A stretch of DNA of 64,000 bases. Source: Croceitalea rosinachiae. GTDB taxonomy: Bacteria > Bacteroidota > Bacteroidia > Flavobacteriales > Flavobacteriaceae. Within the stretch, counting starts at the first letter, position 1, and the number at the start of each line of letters is the position of its first letter. The stretch covers positions 1,621,905-1,685,904 of the forward strand of contig NZ_JAVRHR010000001.1 of assembly GCF_031846445.1 (NCBI RefSeq). Reading direction: 5' to 3'. A program made the translations under genes and the position numbers. Below the pieces are notes generated by a model. The model was not told the DNA's origin, made no database searches, and saw only the letters and a program-made list of their open reading frames with translations. Positions 51,154 through 61,865 of this stretch are shown here, piece after piece.

Positions 51154-51852
51154 CTACTTTGAAAAAGATGCAAGTTCCATTCTACTGTCCAACTTTCCTT
51201 TTTTGTTATAGCTTTCTTGTTTTACAATACCTACACCTTCAGAAAGCCAAAGCTTGTCAGTGAAGGTCATTTTTGCCATCATTGCTTTTGAACTTATAGT
51301 TGATGTTAGTACATAACAATCAAAAGTACCAGCAGGCGTAGTGACCGTTTCTTTGGCAATAACTTTTCTGTCGGTGGTTTTAACTTCGGTATTCATTTTA
51401 ATTCCGCTCATACTCATCGCCATGATGAGTTCGGCATCGCCAAGATCTTGACCTACGGATAAGTTATTGGGTATTTCTATATTGGTTCCTGAAATATCTA
51501 TTTCAGCGTTCATTTGCTCCACCTGTGACTGTAATTGAGGGGACAACATACTATTAAAATCTATGGAAATACCATCACCCGTGCAAGTGACTTCATATTC
51601 AAGTTCCATCTGATCTTTAGGTTTTTCGCCTCCAACAACCACACTCATTGTGGCCGTTGTGTTTCCTCCGTCGTTGTTTACGGCTTTTACGTTGTAAGTT
51701 GTGCTACCACTTGGTTTGTCCTTTTTGTCATAAAGATTGTACTGATATGTGGCGCCTTCAGTCATTGGATAGAAGGTGCTACAATTGTCTTGTGCCTTAA
51801 CAGCTATGAAGCATAACAATAGCATAAGACTTGTAAAAAATTGTTTTTTCAT
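51154..51852 (-). CDS. Secreted TapB/DUF3108-like protein
   Basis: A 232-residue protein: signal peptide (MLLLCFIAVKAQ) and a beta-rich domain with YPMTEGATYQYNLYDKKDKP, VTTPAGTFDCYVLTSTISS, and LWLSEGVGIVKQESYNKKGK, the DUF3108/TapB-type pattern of periplasmic beta barrels/sandwiches. Role unknown. It begins 6 nt after the OmpA-domain gene, so both are one unit. Confidence 0.75.
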   Translation of the reverse strand: MKKQFFTSLMLLLCFIAVKAQDNCSTFYPMTEGATYQYNLYDKKDKPSGSTTYNVKAVNNDGGNTTATMSVVVGGEKPKDQMELEYEVTCTGDGISIDFNSMLSPQLQSQVEQMNAEIDISGTNIEIPNNLSVGQDLGDAELIMAMSMSGIKMNTEVKTTDRKVIAKETVTTPAGTFDCYVLTSTISSKAMMAKMTFTDKLWLSEGVGIVKQESYNKKGKLDSRMELASFSK

Positions 51853-51858
51853 AATAGT

Positions 51859-53397
51859 TTATTGTTTGATAAATTCTACTCTTCTATTCTGGGCTTTGCC
51901 ATTTGCACTGTTATTATCAGCTACAGGCTCACTTTCTCCTTTACCTTCGGTGCTTAATCGATTACTGTCCACATCATAAATGTTCACTAAGGCATTTTTT
52001 ACAGCTTCAGCCCTATCTTTTGATAATTTCATATTAGTATCATCTGCACCGTCAGCATCAGTGTGTCCAACTATCTTTAAGCTCATTCCGCTTTCTTGTT
52101 GAAGTACTTGCGAGATTTGACGAATAATACCCATCGATTCCGCCTTTAGGTTATTCGAACCTGAATCAAACAAAATACCGTTTGTAGAAACCTTACCGTC
52201 AGAAATCAACTTTCTGCGAAGATCAACTCCTCCTTCGGCAACTTTTACATTTGTAATGAAAAGTCTTTCTTTTCCATCTTTAAAGTGATTCAAATTAAAT
52301 TTCAGGGTTGTAACTCTTTTTTCATTGGGCATTATGCGAGGGATGTCCACATATTTTTTTTCATTGACCCAAAGTCGTAAACGTTGTTTGTTCACAGCAA
52401 TGGAAAAATGTGGGCTTTCAAGAACTGCTTTGCGTATGTCAGCTTTTAAAGCACTATTGATGTCACCTCCACCTCTGTTAATATAGTTTCTCATTCTGAT
52501 ATCGAATGCTCCATATTGTCCATAAGGTATCCAGGCCCTTACATGGTTGTCTCCTGAATTAAATTTTGGATCATCACTTAAAAGAATTTCGAGCCCTGCA
52601 TTTGAAGAAGTCTGTCTGTCAATACCTATGACCTTGGTATCAAATTCAATGGTATATTCTTCTGGCAGTACAGGCACATCAGGTATGTATACGATATTAT
52701 ATCCTGATTTTAGCTCAAGCCACTTCTGCTGCGAATCGCCCAATGTTACTATTTCACCAGTACCATTAGTATTCCATTTGGCCGGAAAATCACCTATAAA
52801 ATCGTTGGAAAAATCATCAAAGAACAATTGCTTATCCCCGGGTACATAATCGAATTTGCTATAGACTTCTAAGGTTTTGGTTTGAGAGGGTACATTATCA
52901 TCCACATTGTCTTCACTAGAGGTATTATTAGGGGAGTTCGAAGTATCGTTACCTTGTTCTGAAGTAGTTGGGGCTTCTTCTTCGGTTTCTTCATTGTGTT
53001 TATTCAACAATAATTCTTTAGAGGTTTTTATGCTATATTTTAATGCTTTTTTTGCACGATTAATCTGAAGGGTAGCCTTACTCTGCTTAAGAACGCCAAT
53101 ACCTTCAATATCACTTAATATGTCAGGCGCACTATCGCTTAAACCGGTGACATCATCCAATGCTTGTTCAAGCACATCAATATCTTCATCAGAAAGTGGT
53201 GTTCCTGCTTTAGCGTAACCGTCATACATATATACCTTATCATAAAGGTCAAAAGATTCTCTTACGAATTGATCGATACTTGATACACCAACTCGGCTAC
53301 TTGGACGCTTCAGTTTTTTGGTTTGTGCATTTGCACTTATAAAAAAGATAAAAATAGCAAGAAGTGAAAGTAAATTGCTCTTTAAAAGTGTTCTCAT
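51859..53397 (-). CDS. OmpA-domain outer-membrane/peptidoglycan-associated protein
   Basis: A 512-residue protein: signal peptide (LLAIFIFFISANA), a helical region, a Glu/Thr/Ser-rich linker (~140-175), a jelly-roll-like middle domain (~180-370) and a C-terminal OmpA-like peptidoglycan-binding domain (~395-512; LKIVGHTDADGADDTNMKLS, then RLSTEGKGESEPVADN and RRVEFIKQ). It probably links the outer membrane to the cell wall. The middle domain resembles carbohydrate- or LamG-like folds, not certain. Confidence 0.82.
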   Translation of the reverse strand: MRTLLKSNLLSLLAIFIFFISANAQTKKLKRPSSRVGVSSIDQFVRESFDLYDKVYMYDGYAKAGTPLSDEDIDVLEQALDDVTGLSDSAPDILSDIEGIGVLKQSKATLQINRAKKALKYSIKTSKELLLNKHNEETEEEAPTTSEQGNDTSNSPNNTSSEDNVDDNVPSQTKTLEVYSKFDYVPGDKQLFFDDFSNDFIGDFPAKWNTNGTGEIVTLGDSQQKWLELKSGYNIVYIPDVPVLPEEYTIEFDTKVIGIDRQTSSNAGLEILLSDDPKFNSGDNHVRAWIPYGQYGAFDIRMRNYINRGGGDINSALKADIRKAVLESPHFSIAVNKQRLRLWVNEKKYVDIPRIMPNEKRVTTLKFNLNHFKDGKERLFITNVKVAEGGVDLRRKLISDGKVSTNGILFDSGSNNLKAESMGIIRQISQVLQQESGMSLKIVGHTDADGADDTNMKLSKDRAEAVKNALVNIYDVDSNRLSTEGKGESEPVADNNSANGKAQNRRVEFIKQ

Positions 53398-53523
53398 TTT
53401 AATTTGCTATTAGATTTTTGCAAAAATTAAAATACAAAATCATTTGGAATGAAATGTAAGAATATTGAGTCTAATTTGCTTGTATTCATGTATGCTTTAC
53501 ATAGAATCTTGTGTGAAGTGTAA

Positions 53524-55980
53524 CTAATTAATCTTATAAACGATAATTGAGTTTTCTTGATCTTTAGCAACTAGTTCCAACTTTTTATCTCCATCCATAT
53601 CTACTAAGTCTATTAGCGAATTACCATAAACTGGAAAATTTGAGATAGGTTTGGCTTGGCTGTCAAAAAGATATATTTTCTGATTTTGGATATCGGTAAG
53701 GCTTACATATATTTTATCATTGATATAAAATATTTTAGGTGATGTGTACACCCCAATTTCCAATTCAACTTTTTTGCCCTTGATGCTCAAAGTGTTCTCA
53801 TTCATTAAAGCCAAAGTCTTACTGGTGGCGTACATTCCATGATTTGACCCAAGGTTAAAATTGGTTTTTGTCAATTCACCTTTGGTGTTTATTTGATGGA
53901 GCACTCCTTTTTTATCTGTTGTCGAAAATTTATTCTTATACAAAAACACTTCATTATCTGAAAAATTTATCTTTTCAGAGACTTTTAAACGTTCTTGACC
54001 AGCGCGATGTCGTATACTTATAGAACTATCTTCAAGTAAAAAAACGAGGTAGTCTTTTTTAGACATTCTAAAGTGCTTTGGCGCTCTAAGGATAGGGCTA
54101 TTGGCTTCGGCGTAGGTGAAGCCTGTAACAATTTCAGCTTTGTTGTTGTACATAAAGATTTTTCTGCCTTGGGTAACAACAAAGCGGTAATTTTTTGTGT
54201 TCTCGTAATCAAAAACCGCTAAAGGATTAAGGTTTCCTCCTTCAAATTTTTTGTTAAATGGTGGTACTTCCTCCCCATTTCTATCTAAAATCAAAAATTG
54301 ATTATTGGTACAGAATGCCAATTGTAACTTTCGGTTTTTATAAATGTCCACTTGGTGAACTTTTCCTCGAATCCGCCCTTCCAGTTGTTTTTTCCACAAC
54401 ACTTTGCCGTTTGTTGAAATCAGATATAAAAAATTATCAGTGTCTTGAACTATAAGCTCTTGTTTATTGGTGCGATGGTTTTTTACAAACTGGGGGTCAG
54501 TGGCTAAATCTGTATCGAGCTCAACTGTAAATAAGGGTCCTACACTATTATTCTCAACGGTTTTATTGATTTTGGAAACTAATGCTGTTGTATGGAAAAA
54601 TTTTTGATCAGCTACTACTTGGCCTCCAAAAGCATGGTCTTTAAACTTTATTTTTTTGAAATCAATACCTAAGTGATTGTCAAATTCATTATCCAAAAAA
54701 AACTGGATTCCTTTTTTTGATGCAACAAATAATATAGACGCTTCATTGGCAAGCGAGGCCATTGCTGTGTTATATGTAGTAGATGTGTTGAATGTTGTTC
54801 CACTTTTGACGTTTGCTATAATGCTCTGAAGCATTTCTTTATCCTGCGCAAATAAGAATGAATTTTCTATGATCGTGCCATAATTGCATTGAAAATTTTG
54901 AATAAGTGGGTTAAAGGTATTTGACAACCAATCTTTATCTTTGATTTCAAATATTTCTCTCCCTTGGTATGCTGCTGTTTGACCCTTTATATTAGTTATA
55001 GTTTCTGAGAGATCCTCACTGCCGAAAGAATTTAGAACTACAGTTTTTTTAGTATTCAGATAAATCAAACCAACCTCTTCAATGGTATTGAAAATAGTGT
55101 CATTGTTTTTGGCTTGGTCCAGATATGATTTTTGATTTGCAGCAAAAACTTCATAATTGCCAAAAGAATAGGATACTATGGCATCAGAATTTTTTGGGGC
55201 TATTGCAGCAATGCCATCAGCCATTGGTGTGGTTCCTTTAAAAAGGTTTACGAAACTTTTGATGCTATCATTGGCAATGGTAACTCCGCTAAAGGAAAGC
55301 AAGTTTTGGTCGGTAGCAAAATCAACAGATACCCAATCAGCAAAATTATTTGGTGATACTTTCGAAGATTCTTTTAAAATACCAGTTAATAGATTGTTGT
55401 TACTAGTAAAATTTATGAATAGTGACGCAGCTTTGGTTGGGTCAGCAGTATCAAAAAGTTTTTGAAGTGCTCTATCTGGTTTGTTGTTAAAACCAGTTCT
55501 GATAGAATTTTCAATAAGCATTAATGAAGAGGTCACTATTATTTTACCTCCTTCTTCTGTGCTATAAAAATCGGTAGTTTCAAGTTGGTATTTTTGAATT
55601 GTCCTATTTTCATATTCTAAAGTCTCTATCGTTTTGTTAGAAATATTCTCAAAGTTGAAGAAGTTGGTATTTTTTGCTGAAACAAACAAAAATTCAAAAT
55701 TATCTTTCCCCAGTTCATAGAATGCAATGGTACATTTAGAATCCGGATTTAAAAAATTAATGCTATTGACTTTGTCTTGTATAGTATGATATAGTTTAGA
55801 TGTCTTTGTTTTAGAAATTATGTCGCTATTCTTTATCTCGCTTTTAAAGTTGGAAAGATTATTGATTTTAAGAACGGCTACTGCATTTTTTGGAAAAAAA
55901 TCAAGAACGGAATCTGAGTTTGTTTTTTGCTCTTTACAAGCAAGAAAGAGCATAAAAAGGAAGACAATTCTGAATTTCAT
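53524..55980 (-). CDS. Large lipoprotein with predicted C-terminal beta-propeller
   Basis: An 818-residue protein with lipobox FLACKEQ (Cys15). The first ~500 residues resemble DUF3352-type periplasmic proteins (VLDFFPKNAVAVLKINNLSN near the start). The last ~300 residues have PQQ/WD-like strands (LYLISTNGKVLWKKQLEGRI, LVDMDGDKKLELVAKDQEN), pointing to a propeller. Conserved-looking but without known function. It is downstream of rnhB with a 32-nt gap. Confidence 0.65.
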   Translation of the reverse strand: MKFRIVFLFMLFLACKEQKTNSDSVLDFFPKNAVAVLKINNLSNFKSEIKNSDIISKTKTSKLYHTIQDKVNSINFLNPDSKCTIAFYELGKDNFEFLFVSAKNTNFFNFENISNKTIETLEYENRTIQKYQLETTDFYSTEEGGKIIVTSSLMLIENSIRTGFNNKPDRALQKLFDTADPTKAASLFINFTSNNNLLTGILKESSKVSPNNFADWVSVDFATDQNLLSFSGVTIANDSIKSFVNLFKGTTPMADGIAAIAPKNSDAIVSYSFGNYEVFAANQKSYLDQAKNNDTIFNTIEEVGLIYLNTKKTVVLNSFGSEDLSETITNIKGQTAAYQGREIFEIKDKDWLSNTFNPLIQNFQCNYGTIIENSFLFAQDKEMLQSIIANVKSGTTFNTSTTYNTAMASLANEASILFVASKKGIQFFLDNEFDNHLGIDFKKIKFKDHAFGGQVVADQKFFHTTALVSKINKTVENNSVGPLFTVELDTDLATDPQFVKNHRTNKQELIVQDTDNFLYLISTNGKVLWKKQLEGRIRGKVHQVDIYKNRKLQLAFCTNNQFLILDRNGEEVPPFNKKFEGGNLNPLAVFDYENTKNYRFVVTQGRKIFMYNNKAEIVTGFTYAEANSPILRAPKHFRMSKKDYLVFLLEDSSISIRHRAGQERLKVSEKINFSDNEVFLYKNKFSTTDKKGVLHQINTKGELTKTNFNLGSNHGMYATSKTLALMNENTLSIKGKKVELEIGVYTSPKIFYINDKIYVSLTDIQNQKIYLFDSQAKPISNFPVYGNSLIDLVDMDGDKKLELVAKDQENSIIVYKIN

Positions 55981-56012
55981 CTTTCAAGTTTCCAACAAAG
56001 TTACAGCCTTTA

Positions 56013-56615
56013 TTAAAACTCCAAATTTAATTGCTCAGGTAATTGTTTGAAACTTTTTCTATGGTATTTGGTAAGGCCATATTTTCTTATCGCGGCCCGA
56101 TGCTCTTTGGTGGGATAACCTTTGTTTTTTGCCCAGTTGTACATTGGGAATTCTTGATGAATCTGTTTCATATAGGCATCGCGATACGTCTTTGCCAAAA
56201 TAGAAGCTGCGGCAATGCTCAAAAACTTACTGTCTCCTTTGATTATACACTTATGTGGAATTTTTTGGTAGGGTTTAAATCGATTACCATCAACAAGTAT
56301 CAATTCTGGAATTTTTGTGAGCTGGTCTAATGATCTGTGCATTCCTAAAATGGAGGCATTTAAAATATTGATTTTATCAATTTCATTTTCAAAGACATGG
56401 GAAATACCAAAACATATGGCGGTTTTTTCAAGAAGTGGTCTAAGCTCGTCTCGTTTTTTTTCAGATAATTGCTTGGAATCATTAATGAGGCCATTCTCGA
56501 AATTAGGAGGGAGTATTACCGCAGCAGCAGTGACAGGGCCAGCTAAGCAGCCCCGGCCTGCTTCATCTGTACCTGCTTCATTAGGGCGCTTATAGTATGC
56601 TAATAGCTTACCCAA
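56013..56615 (-). CDS. rnhB: Ribonuclease HII
   Basis: About 200 residues. Type 2 RNase H motifs: AGTDEAGRGCLAGPVTAAAV (DEAGRG), LILVDGNRF and SILAKTYRDAYM with the catalytic Asp/Glu set. It removes RNA, including single ribonucleotides, from DNA hybrids. No ATG precedes the fold: TTG at 56615 or 56621 starts directly after the FN3 lipoprotein stop, and TTG at 56675 would overlap that gene. Confidence 0.9.
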   Translation of the reverse strand: MGKLLAYYKRPNEAGTDEAGRGCLAGPVTAAAVILPPNFENGLINDSKQLSEKKRDELRPLLEKTAICFGISHVFENEIDKINILNASILGMHRSLDQLTKIPELILVDGNRFKPYQKIPHKCIIKGDSKFLSIAAASILAKTYRDAYMKQIHQEFPMYNWAKNKGYPTKEHRAAIRKYGLTKYHRKSFKQLPEQLNLEF

Positions 56616-56628
56616 AATCAAAATATGA

Positions 56629-57384
56629 TTAACCGACTCTAAATGAAAACACTTCGGAAGAAGAGGTGTTTCCAACGCTATCGGTTGTTACTATTTTCCA
56701 GTAATACGTTGTTCCTGAAGTTACCGCTACATTGGCAAGGGTTGTTTCTGCACCTGAACCAATAGATGAAGTTGGGTCTGCTTCAGTACCAAAAAAAACT
56801 TCATATCCCGTGATATCATTATCAACATCGCTTCCGCTCCATTCTAAAGTAACAGTGGTGGTAGTTCCTACTAAATTTACTCCTCTTGCTGGAGCAATTG
56901 CTTCCGCAGGAAATGGCGCATAATTTTCTACCCCGGGTCCCTCATTGAAAAAACGGAAGGTTTCACTATCGGTTGTTTCAATGGTACCGATTGCTCGTGA
57001 TGTTATAACCCATGAATACGGTGTGCTCCGGTCAATGGTTACAGTCGCCTCATTGGTATTTGAGGTAGCAAATATTGAAGAGCTGGTATTTAAATTTGTT
57101 ATGGTCAGCGTATAACGGTCCGCATTCTCAGCTGCATTCCATTCAAAAGTTACCGCACTCTTGGTTTCATCAGTGAGGTCAACTACACCTGTATTACATT
57201 CCGTATTGTCTTCTGGAAAAACAAGAGTTGCCGCCCCAGGGGTAGGGATTACTACTACCGGATCATCATCGTCCCCACCGGTAGTTGGCGGCGGTGGAGT
57301 ATCATCTCCAGAACTACTACTACATCCTACAACGAAAAGGACTGAGGTCAATATGCTGATATATAGAATTTTATTTAGTTTCAT
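56629..57384 (-). CDS. Lipoprotein with two fibronectin-III-like domains
   Basis: A 251-residue protein: lipobox SVLFVVGCSSSS (Cys21), a Pro/Asp-rich linker and two FN3-like beta sandwiches (~50-145, with FEWNAAENADRYTLTITNL; ~155-250, with LEWSGSDVDNDITGYEVFFG and TTYYWKIVTTDSVGNTSSSE). Probably displayed at the surface and binding protein or glycan. Its start overlaps the T9SS-protein stop by 4 nt (ATGA), so production of the two is coupled. Confidence 0.8.
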   Translation of the reverse strand: MKLNKILYISILTSVLFVVGCSSSSGDDTPPPPTTGGDDDDPVVVIPTPGAATLVFPEDNTECNTGVVDLTDETKSAVTFEWNAAENADRYTLTITNLNTSSSIFATSNTNEATVTIDRSTPYSWVITSRAIGTIETTDSETFRFFNEGPGVENYAPFPAEAIAPARGVNLVGTTTTVTLEWSGSDVDNDITGYEVFFGTEADPTSSIGSGAETTLANVAVTSGTTYYWKIVTTDSVGNTSSSEVFSFRVG

Positions 57385-60300
57385 TTTCTTACAATTTTAT
57401 AATTCAACAATGTATTGTCAGTTTTTATGTTCAAAATGTAAATGCCTTGTGTTAGTCCGCTAATGTTCATATTAATGTAGCCACTGTTTGGGCTATAAAA
57501 ATTACCCATTACTTGCCTTCCATCTATAGAAAATATTGATGCTCGCACTTCTGTAAATTCATCAGAGCCTAAATAAATATTTAAGCTTTGACTGCTAACA
57601 GGGTTCGGATAAACAAGAATCTTATCGCTTAGAACTATAGTCTCTTCATATGTTCCTTGACATTCTTTATCGGTACGAACAGAAAGAATATTTTCAACTT
57701 TATCCAGCGGTAAAGTAATTTCATTTTCTGAAGTAACATAAGCCTCTCCGTTTAACTCAATTAAATACTGTTTTCCACCTTTTAGACTTAAAACCACCTC
57801 ACTTTTTAAGCTACTTATCTTGGAGCTTACGCTTAGGGCATCAGGTTCGGTAATAGTGATGTCATAACAAAGTTCGTAGTCAGGTTGCCCTTCTACGGTT
57901 AAACAAAGCGTATAGCTGCCTGTTATTAGATTGCTAAAGGTGATAGTGTCAGAAAAAGCAGTTGTAGTTGCCATCTCTTCTGAGTTCGTTAAAGTGGCAG
58001 TATAATTCAACATTTCCAAAGCAGTAACAGTTAAGCTGCCGTTGTTAGATGCAATACATGATTCACCAGTACTTCTTATACTAAAATTATTTACTGGCAA
58101 GGTGAAAATCACACAACCATCAACATCAACCACAGAGTTGTTTGGTGTTGCAGCGCAAAGGTCCGAAACATTGGGTACGCCATCACCGTCAATATCATCA
58201 TCACATACATCACCAATGCCATCACCGTCAATATCTGCTTGGTCAGCATTGGCTATTAAAGGGCAATTGTCATTGATATCAAGTACCCCGTCATTGTCGT
58301 CGTCTAAATCACAAGTGTCTCCCTCGCCATCACCATCAGTATCTGTTTGATCAGCGTTAGCCAGTAGGGGACAATTGTCGTTGACATCCAAAATACCATC
58401 ATTATCATCGTCATCATCATCCACTAAATTTTCAATTAGAAAATCATCAATTACAACACCCTCTTGGTTAACAGACTGATCAGATTGAAACAATATTCCA
58501 AAAATGATATTGGTTTCTTGGGTTAAATCGACTTCCCCCAAGGATGCATTCAAAGCAAAGTCGTAGGTGTATTGGGTCATTGCTGCCTCAGTACCAGTCC
58601 ATTGGGCTCCGGGACAATTAAAACAATCATTACCAGCTGTATTAACCGTTCTATCACTGTTGTACCAATTGGGTTGACTGCCCAATTCACCTAAAATTTG
58701 AAATGTAGTTCCACCATCTACAGTATAAATCACCGAAACATAATCCCAATCTTGTTCTAAATCAAATGCCATTTGAAAACTCAGTTTCGGTGCTAACATA
58801 GAAGAAAGATCATAACAATTACTATAAATAATACCTGTTGTCAAATCTGGATAATTTCCATTCAAATTAGTACCTATTACATTAGCGCCTGAAGTGGCCG
58901 AATTCAATAGCGTTCCTGAGGGTGCTCCAATTTCCCAAACTCCGTTAGGATTCAGTGGCGTAGTGCCTGTGGTATCATAAGAAAACAGTGATGTGGCATC
59001 CGTCTCAAAGTCAAATAATTCATCGCTTTGACCGGTTCTATTTGTAATGTAGACAGGTGCAGAAAGCGAATTGTTGTCTAAAAAGCTATCATTGACTATT
59101 GAAATAGTGGCATCCAACTGAATTTGTTCGCCTATTTCACCTGTAATGATTGGTAAATCGAAACTTTCCATAGCTCCACTTACCAAATTAGTCGTATGAA
59201 CAAAGTTTTGTTCGGTACGCCCGTTAACAGAGTAAACCACATCAATCTCGGTAATAACATTTAAACCTTTATTTTCCACTGTTAATGATGGTATCACTTG
59301 GGTAGCACATGAAATTGATTGTGAACTCGCAACGACATCAATTAGTTTAATGTCATCATCTGGTGGATCTATTGGAATGGGCGAAATCCATGCGCTTCTT
59401 CCATAAGTACTGGCAACGATTACCCCATCATCAGGGCTAATTTCCAAATCGCTCACCGCTGTGTTGGGCAGGTTCGTGTAGTATTGTTCCCACTCGGTTA
59501 GGGTATCATCTAAACGGTATACGCCCAAACTGGTACCCACATAAATGCCGTTATTGGCACTTCTTGCTTGATGAACAATAGCAAAATAGGCCTGGTCCGC
59601 AGGTAAATCAAAAGTGATATCATCTATAGAAACCAATACGCCATTATCAAGTGTTAATCTGTAAACCCCTCTTGCTGTAGGCTGTGATACCAATGGGATA
59701 CCTGGTCGTAGGGAGGTTGTAACATATACAATATCCGGGTTATCATTGTTTATGGCGATATCTGAAATTGACTCATCCAATGGCTCATCAGGATTTACCG
59801 TTACAAAGGTCTCGCCTCCATTTTCACTTCTAAAGAGAAAGCCCCTGTCAGAAGCATAAAGTACCTCGGTATTGTTGGGGTCAGCTTCTAAATCATTGAT
59901 TTTGTTGCCTAAATCAATATCTTCGATAAAGGTGTTTGAAATGGGCTCCCATGAGTTTCCAGAAAGCCTATAGACGATGTCATAAGCGGCATACACTTCA
60001 CCATCGGCACTTACAGTTAATGGTGTTACCCAATTACCTTGTATAGCACTATTATCCTCATCCCTTGGAGCGCCGACAAATCCAACAGATTGCCCCAAAT
60101 TACTTGAAATGAACAACACACTCCCAAACTGCGAAAACCCATAGACAATATTTCCATTAGAAGGATCAATTTCATAATCCATTCCATCAGCAAAGGTGTA
60201 AATGTTCCATTCATCTTCATTGTAAACAAAACCCGAATTGTCTTGGGTGCCCCCCGCCAATCTGCTAGCATCGTTCTTTGCAATGGATATTCTATAGAAT

Positions 60301-61751
60301 TGGGTTATTCCAAGGCCACTGGATTTATCAGTAAAAGTGGTGCCACCATTATCGGTAATGTATAGCCCTCCATCGGTGCCGGCGAAAAGCTGGTCGTTGA
60401 AAAACTTTAGGGTGTGATGATCTACATGGGTATATGCAGGGCCAACCACATTATCATTATCATTTAGTCTTATGAATGAATCTCCACCATCCACACTTTT
60501 CCAAATGTTAATAGCCCCGGTATATACTTCATTGGCATCGGTTGGTGAAACTGCAATGGCAAGATTATACCAAGATTGATCTCGTTCAATTAGGTCATCA
60601 GAATTTTCGGTTTCGGTGAACGTTTCACCACCGTCCGTTGATTTGAAGAGGCCTTGATAGCAATTATTGCAATCGAACACATCAGAATAAAGAAGGTATA
60701 CTACCGAGGGGTCTGCCGGGCTTACACCAATAACGGCTCTTCCTCCATCATTAGGGAGGTTTTCAGAAATTGAAGAAAATGTATCCCCTCCATCTGTTGA
60801 TTTTAAGAATTGAACAATATCAGATTCCGTGCCGGTTGAACGGGTTTGGCCAATGACGGCATATACGGTATTCGGGTCGTCTGGTTTTAATCGAAAATCG
60901 GTGATGTTCCCTTCTTGTTTAACTTCCCAAGTGTCACCAGCATCCATTGATTTTAAAATACCTTGTGTGCCACCTACCCAAACAACATTAGAATCAGTCG
61001 GGTCGATAAAAATCTCATTGAGCACATCAAAATTTGTTGTTTGGTCAGGCCCTAAACCAGTTGGAGCCCAGCTTGTGCCTCCATCAGTACTTTTAAAAAC
61101 CCCAATACTAAAGGAATCACTGGCGTCATCATCACCGGTGGCAATATAGATGGTATTGCTGTCATTGGGGTCGATTGCAATGCCGGAAACACCTATTTGT
61201 GGAAAATCTATAAAAAGCTCGGTCCATATATCTCCGCCGTCAATGGATTTCCAGACACTTCCGGCTGGTGCTCCCGCATACCAAATATTAGAATCATTTG
61301 GGTCAACCGCAATAGCATTAATTCTTCCCAAACCAGGCTGACCTTGAGCAATAGTGCCAGCGGCTGAAGGGCCAATGGTGGTCCAATTACTGGTCGGGTT
61401 TACAGGTCCTGCAAACTGTTGCTTGGCCTTATATGTATCCCATAATTCTTTGGAAGTGGGCAGATACCCATCGGGTTTTACAAAATATTGCCAATAATTA
61501 CGCCATCGCATAAAGGGTTTGTATCCGTTTCCCTTTTCGGTGATGTCTTTTCCTCTCCAATAGTTATCAAAGGCATCAGTTATTTCTTCGAATTTATATT
61601 TTTTTGCATTCGTGACATTTGACTGAGATTTGGCAAATATTGATGTAGCCTTACTTTTTTTGAGTTCTTTCATCCAAGGCGCATTCGAATTGTACTGGGC
61701 AAATGATAGACTTGTAGTCAAAAAACAAAGCAATAGTAGTATTTTCTTCAT
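57381..61751 (-). CDS. Secreted VPS10/BNR beta-propeller protein with T9SS sorting domain
   Basis: A 1456-residue protein. Signal peptide (residues 1-18), two large sialidase/VPS10-like propellers up to ~800 with many Asp-box motifs (SIDGGDIWTELF, FKSTDGGTSW, KSMDAGDTWEVK, TDGGLYITDNGGTTF), then beta-sandwich domains, a thrombospondin-type-3 Ca-binding stretch (~1130-1205: NDGILDVNDNCPLLANADQT, DGDGEGDTCDLDDDNDGVLD) and a C-terminal type A T9SS sorting domain (VYPNPVSSQSLNIYLGS...QGIYILNI). It is exported by the type IX system and attached to or released from the cell. Asp-box propellers occur in sialidases and peptidases; no catalytic set is visible. Confidence 0.88.
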   Translation of the reverse strand: MKKILLLLCFLTTSLSFAQYNSNAPWMKELKKSKATSIFAKSQSNVTNAKKYKFEEITDAFDNYWRGKDITEKGNGYKPFMRWRNYWQYFVKPDGYLPTSKELWDTYKAKQQFAGPVNPTSNWTTIGPSAAGTIAQGQPGLGRINAIAVDPNDSNIWYAGAPAGSVWKSIDGGDIWTELFIDFPQIGVSGIAIDPNDSNTIYIATGDDDASDSFSIGVFKSTDGGTSWAPTGLGPDQTTNFDVLNEIFIDPTDSNVVWVGGTQGILKSMDAGDTWEVKQEGNITDFRLKPDDPNTVYAVIGQTRSTGTESDIVQFLKSTDGGDTFSSISENLPNDGGRAVIGVSPADPSVVYLLYSDVFDCNNCYQGLFKSTDGGETFTETENSDDLIERDQSWYNLAIAVSPTDANEVYTGAINIWKSVDGGDSFIRLNDNDNVVGPAYTHVDHHTLKFFNDQLFAGTDGGLYITDNGGTTFTDKSSGLGITQFYRISIAKNDASRLAGGTQDNSGFVYNEDEWNIYTFADGMDYEIDPSNGNIVYGFSQFGSVLFISSNLGQSVGFVGAPRDEDNSAIQGNWVTPLTVSADGEVYAAYDIVYRLSGNSWEPISNTFIEDIDLGNKINDLEADPNNTEVLYASDRGFLFRSENGGETFVTVNPDEPLDESISDIAINNDNPDIVYVTTSLRPGIPLVSQPTARGVYRLTLDNGVLVSIDDITFDLPADQAYFAIVHQARSANNGIYVGTSLGVYRLDDTLTEWEQYYTNLPNTAVSDLEISPDDGVIVASTYGRSAWISPIPIDPPDDDIKLIDVVASSQSISCATQVIPSLTVENKGLNVITEIDVVYSVNGRTEQNFVHTTNLVSGAMESFDLPIITGEIGEQIQLDATISIVNDSFLDNNSLSAPVYITNRTGQSDELFDFETDATSLFSYDTTGTTPLNPNGVWEIGAPSGTLLNSATSGANVIGTNLNGNYPDLTTGIIYSNCYDLSSMLAPKLSFQMAFDLEQDWDYVSVIYTVDGGTTFQILGELGSQPNWYNSDRTVNTAGNDCFNCPGAQWTGTEAAMTQYTYDFALNASLGEVDLTQETNIIFGILFQSDQSVNQEGVVIDDFLIENLVDDDDDDNDGILDVNDNCPLLANADQTDTDGDGEGDTCDLDDDNDGVLDINDNCPLIANADQADIDGDGIGDVCDDDIDGDGVPNVSDLCAATPNNSVVDVDGCVIFTLPVNNFSIRSTGESCIASNNGSLTVTALEMLNYTATLTNSEEMATTTAFSDTITFSNLITGSYTLCLTVEGQPDYELCYDITITEPDALSVSSKISSLKSEVVLSLKGGKQYLIELNGEAYVTSENEITLPLDKVENILSVRTDKECQGTYEETIVLSDKILVYPNPVSSQSLNIYLGSDEFTEVRASIFSIDGRQVMGNFYSPNSGYINMNISGLTQGIYILNIKTDNTLLNYKIVRK

Positions 61752-61865
61752 CAGGTTTTTTTTACTATCAAAGTCTTAAAGTATGGATTTTTTTAAGAAA
61801 CGATTATTTTTTTAGATGAAATAATCAAATTTAATTTTGGAAAAGGCCTTCGAAATTTTCACATT

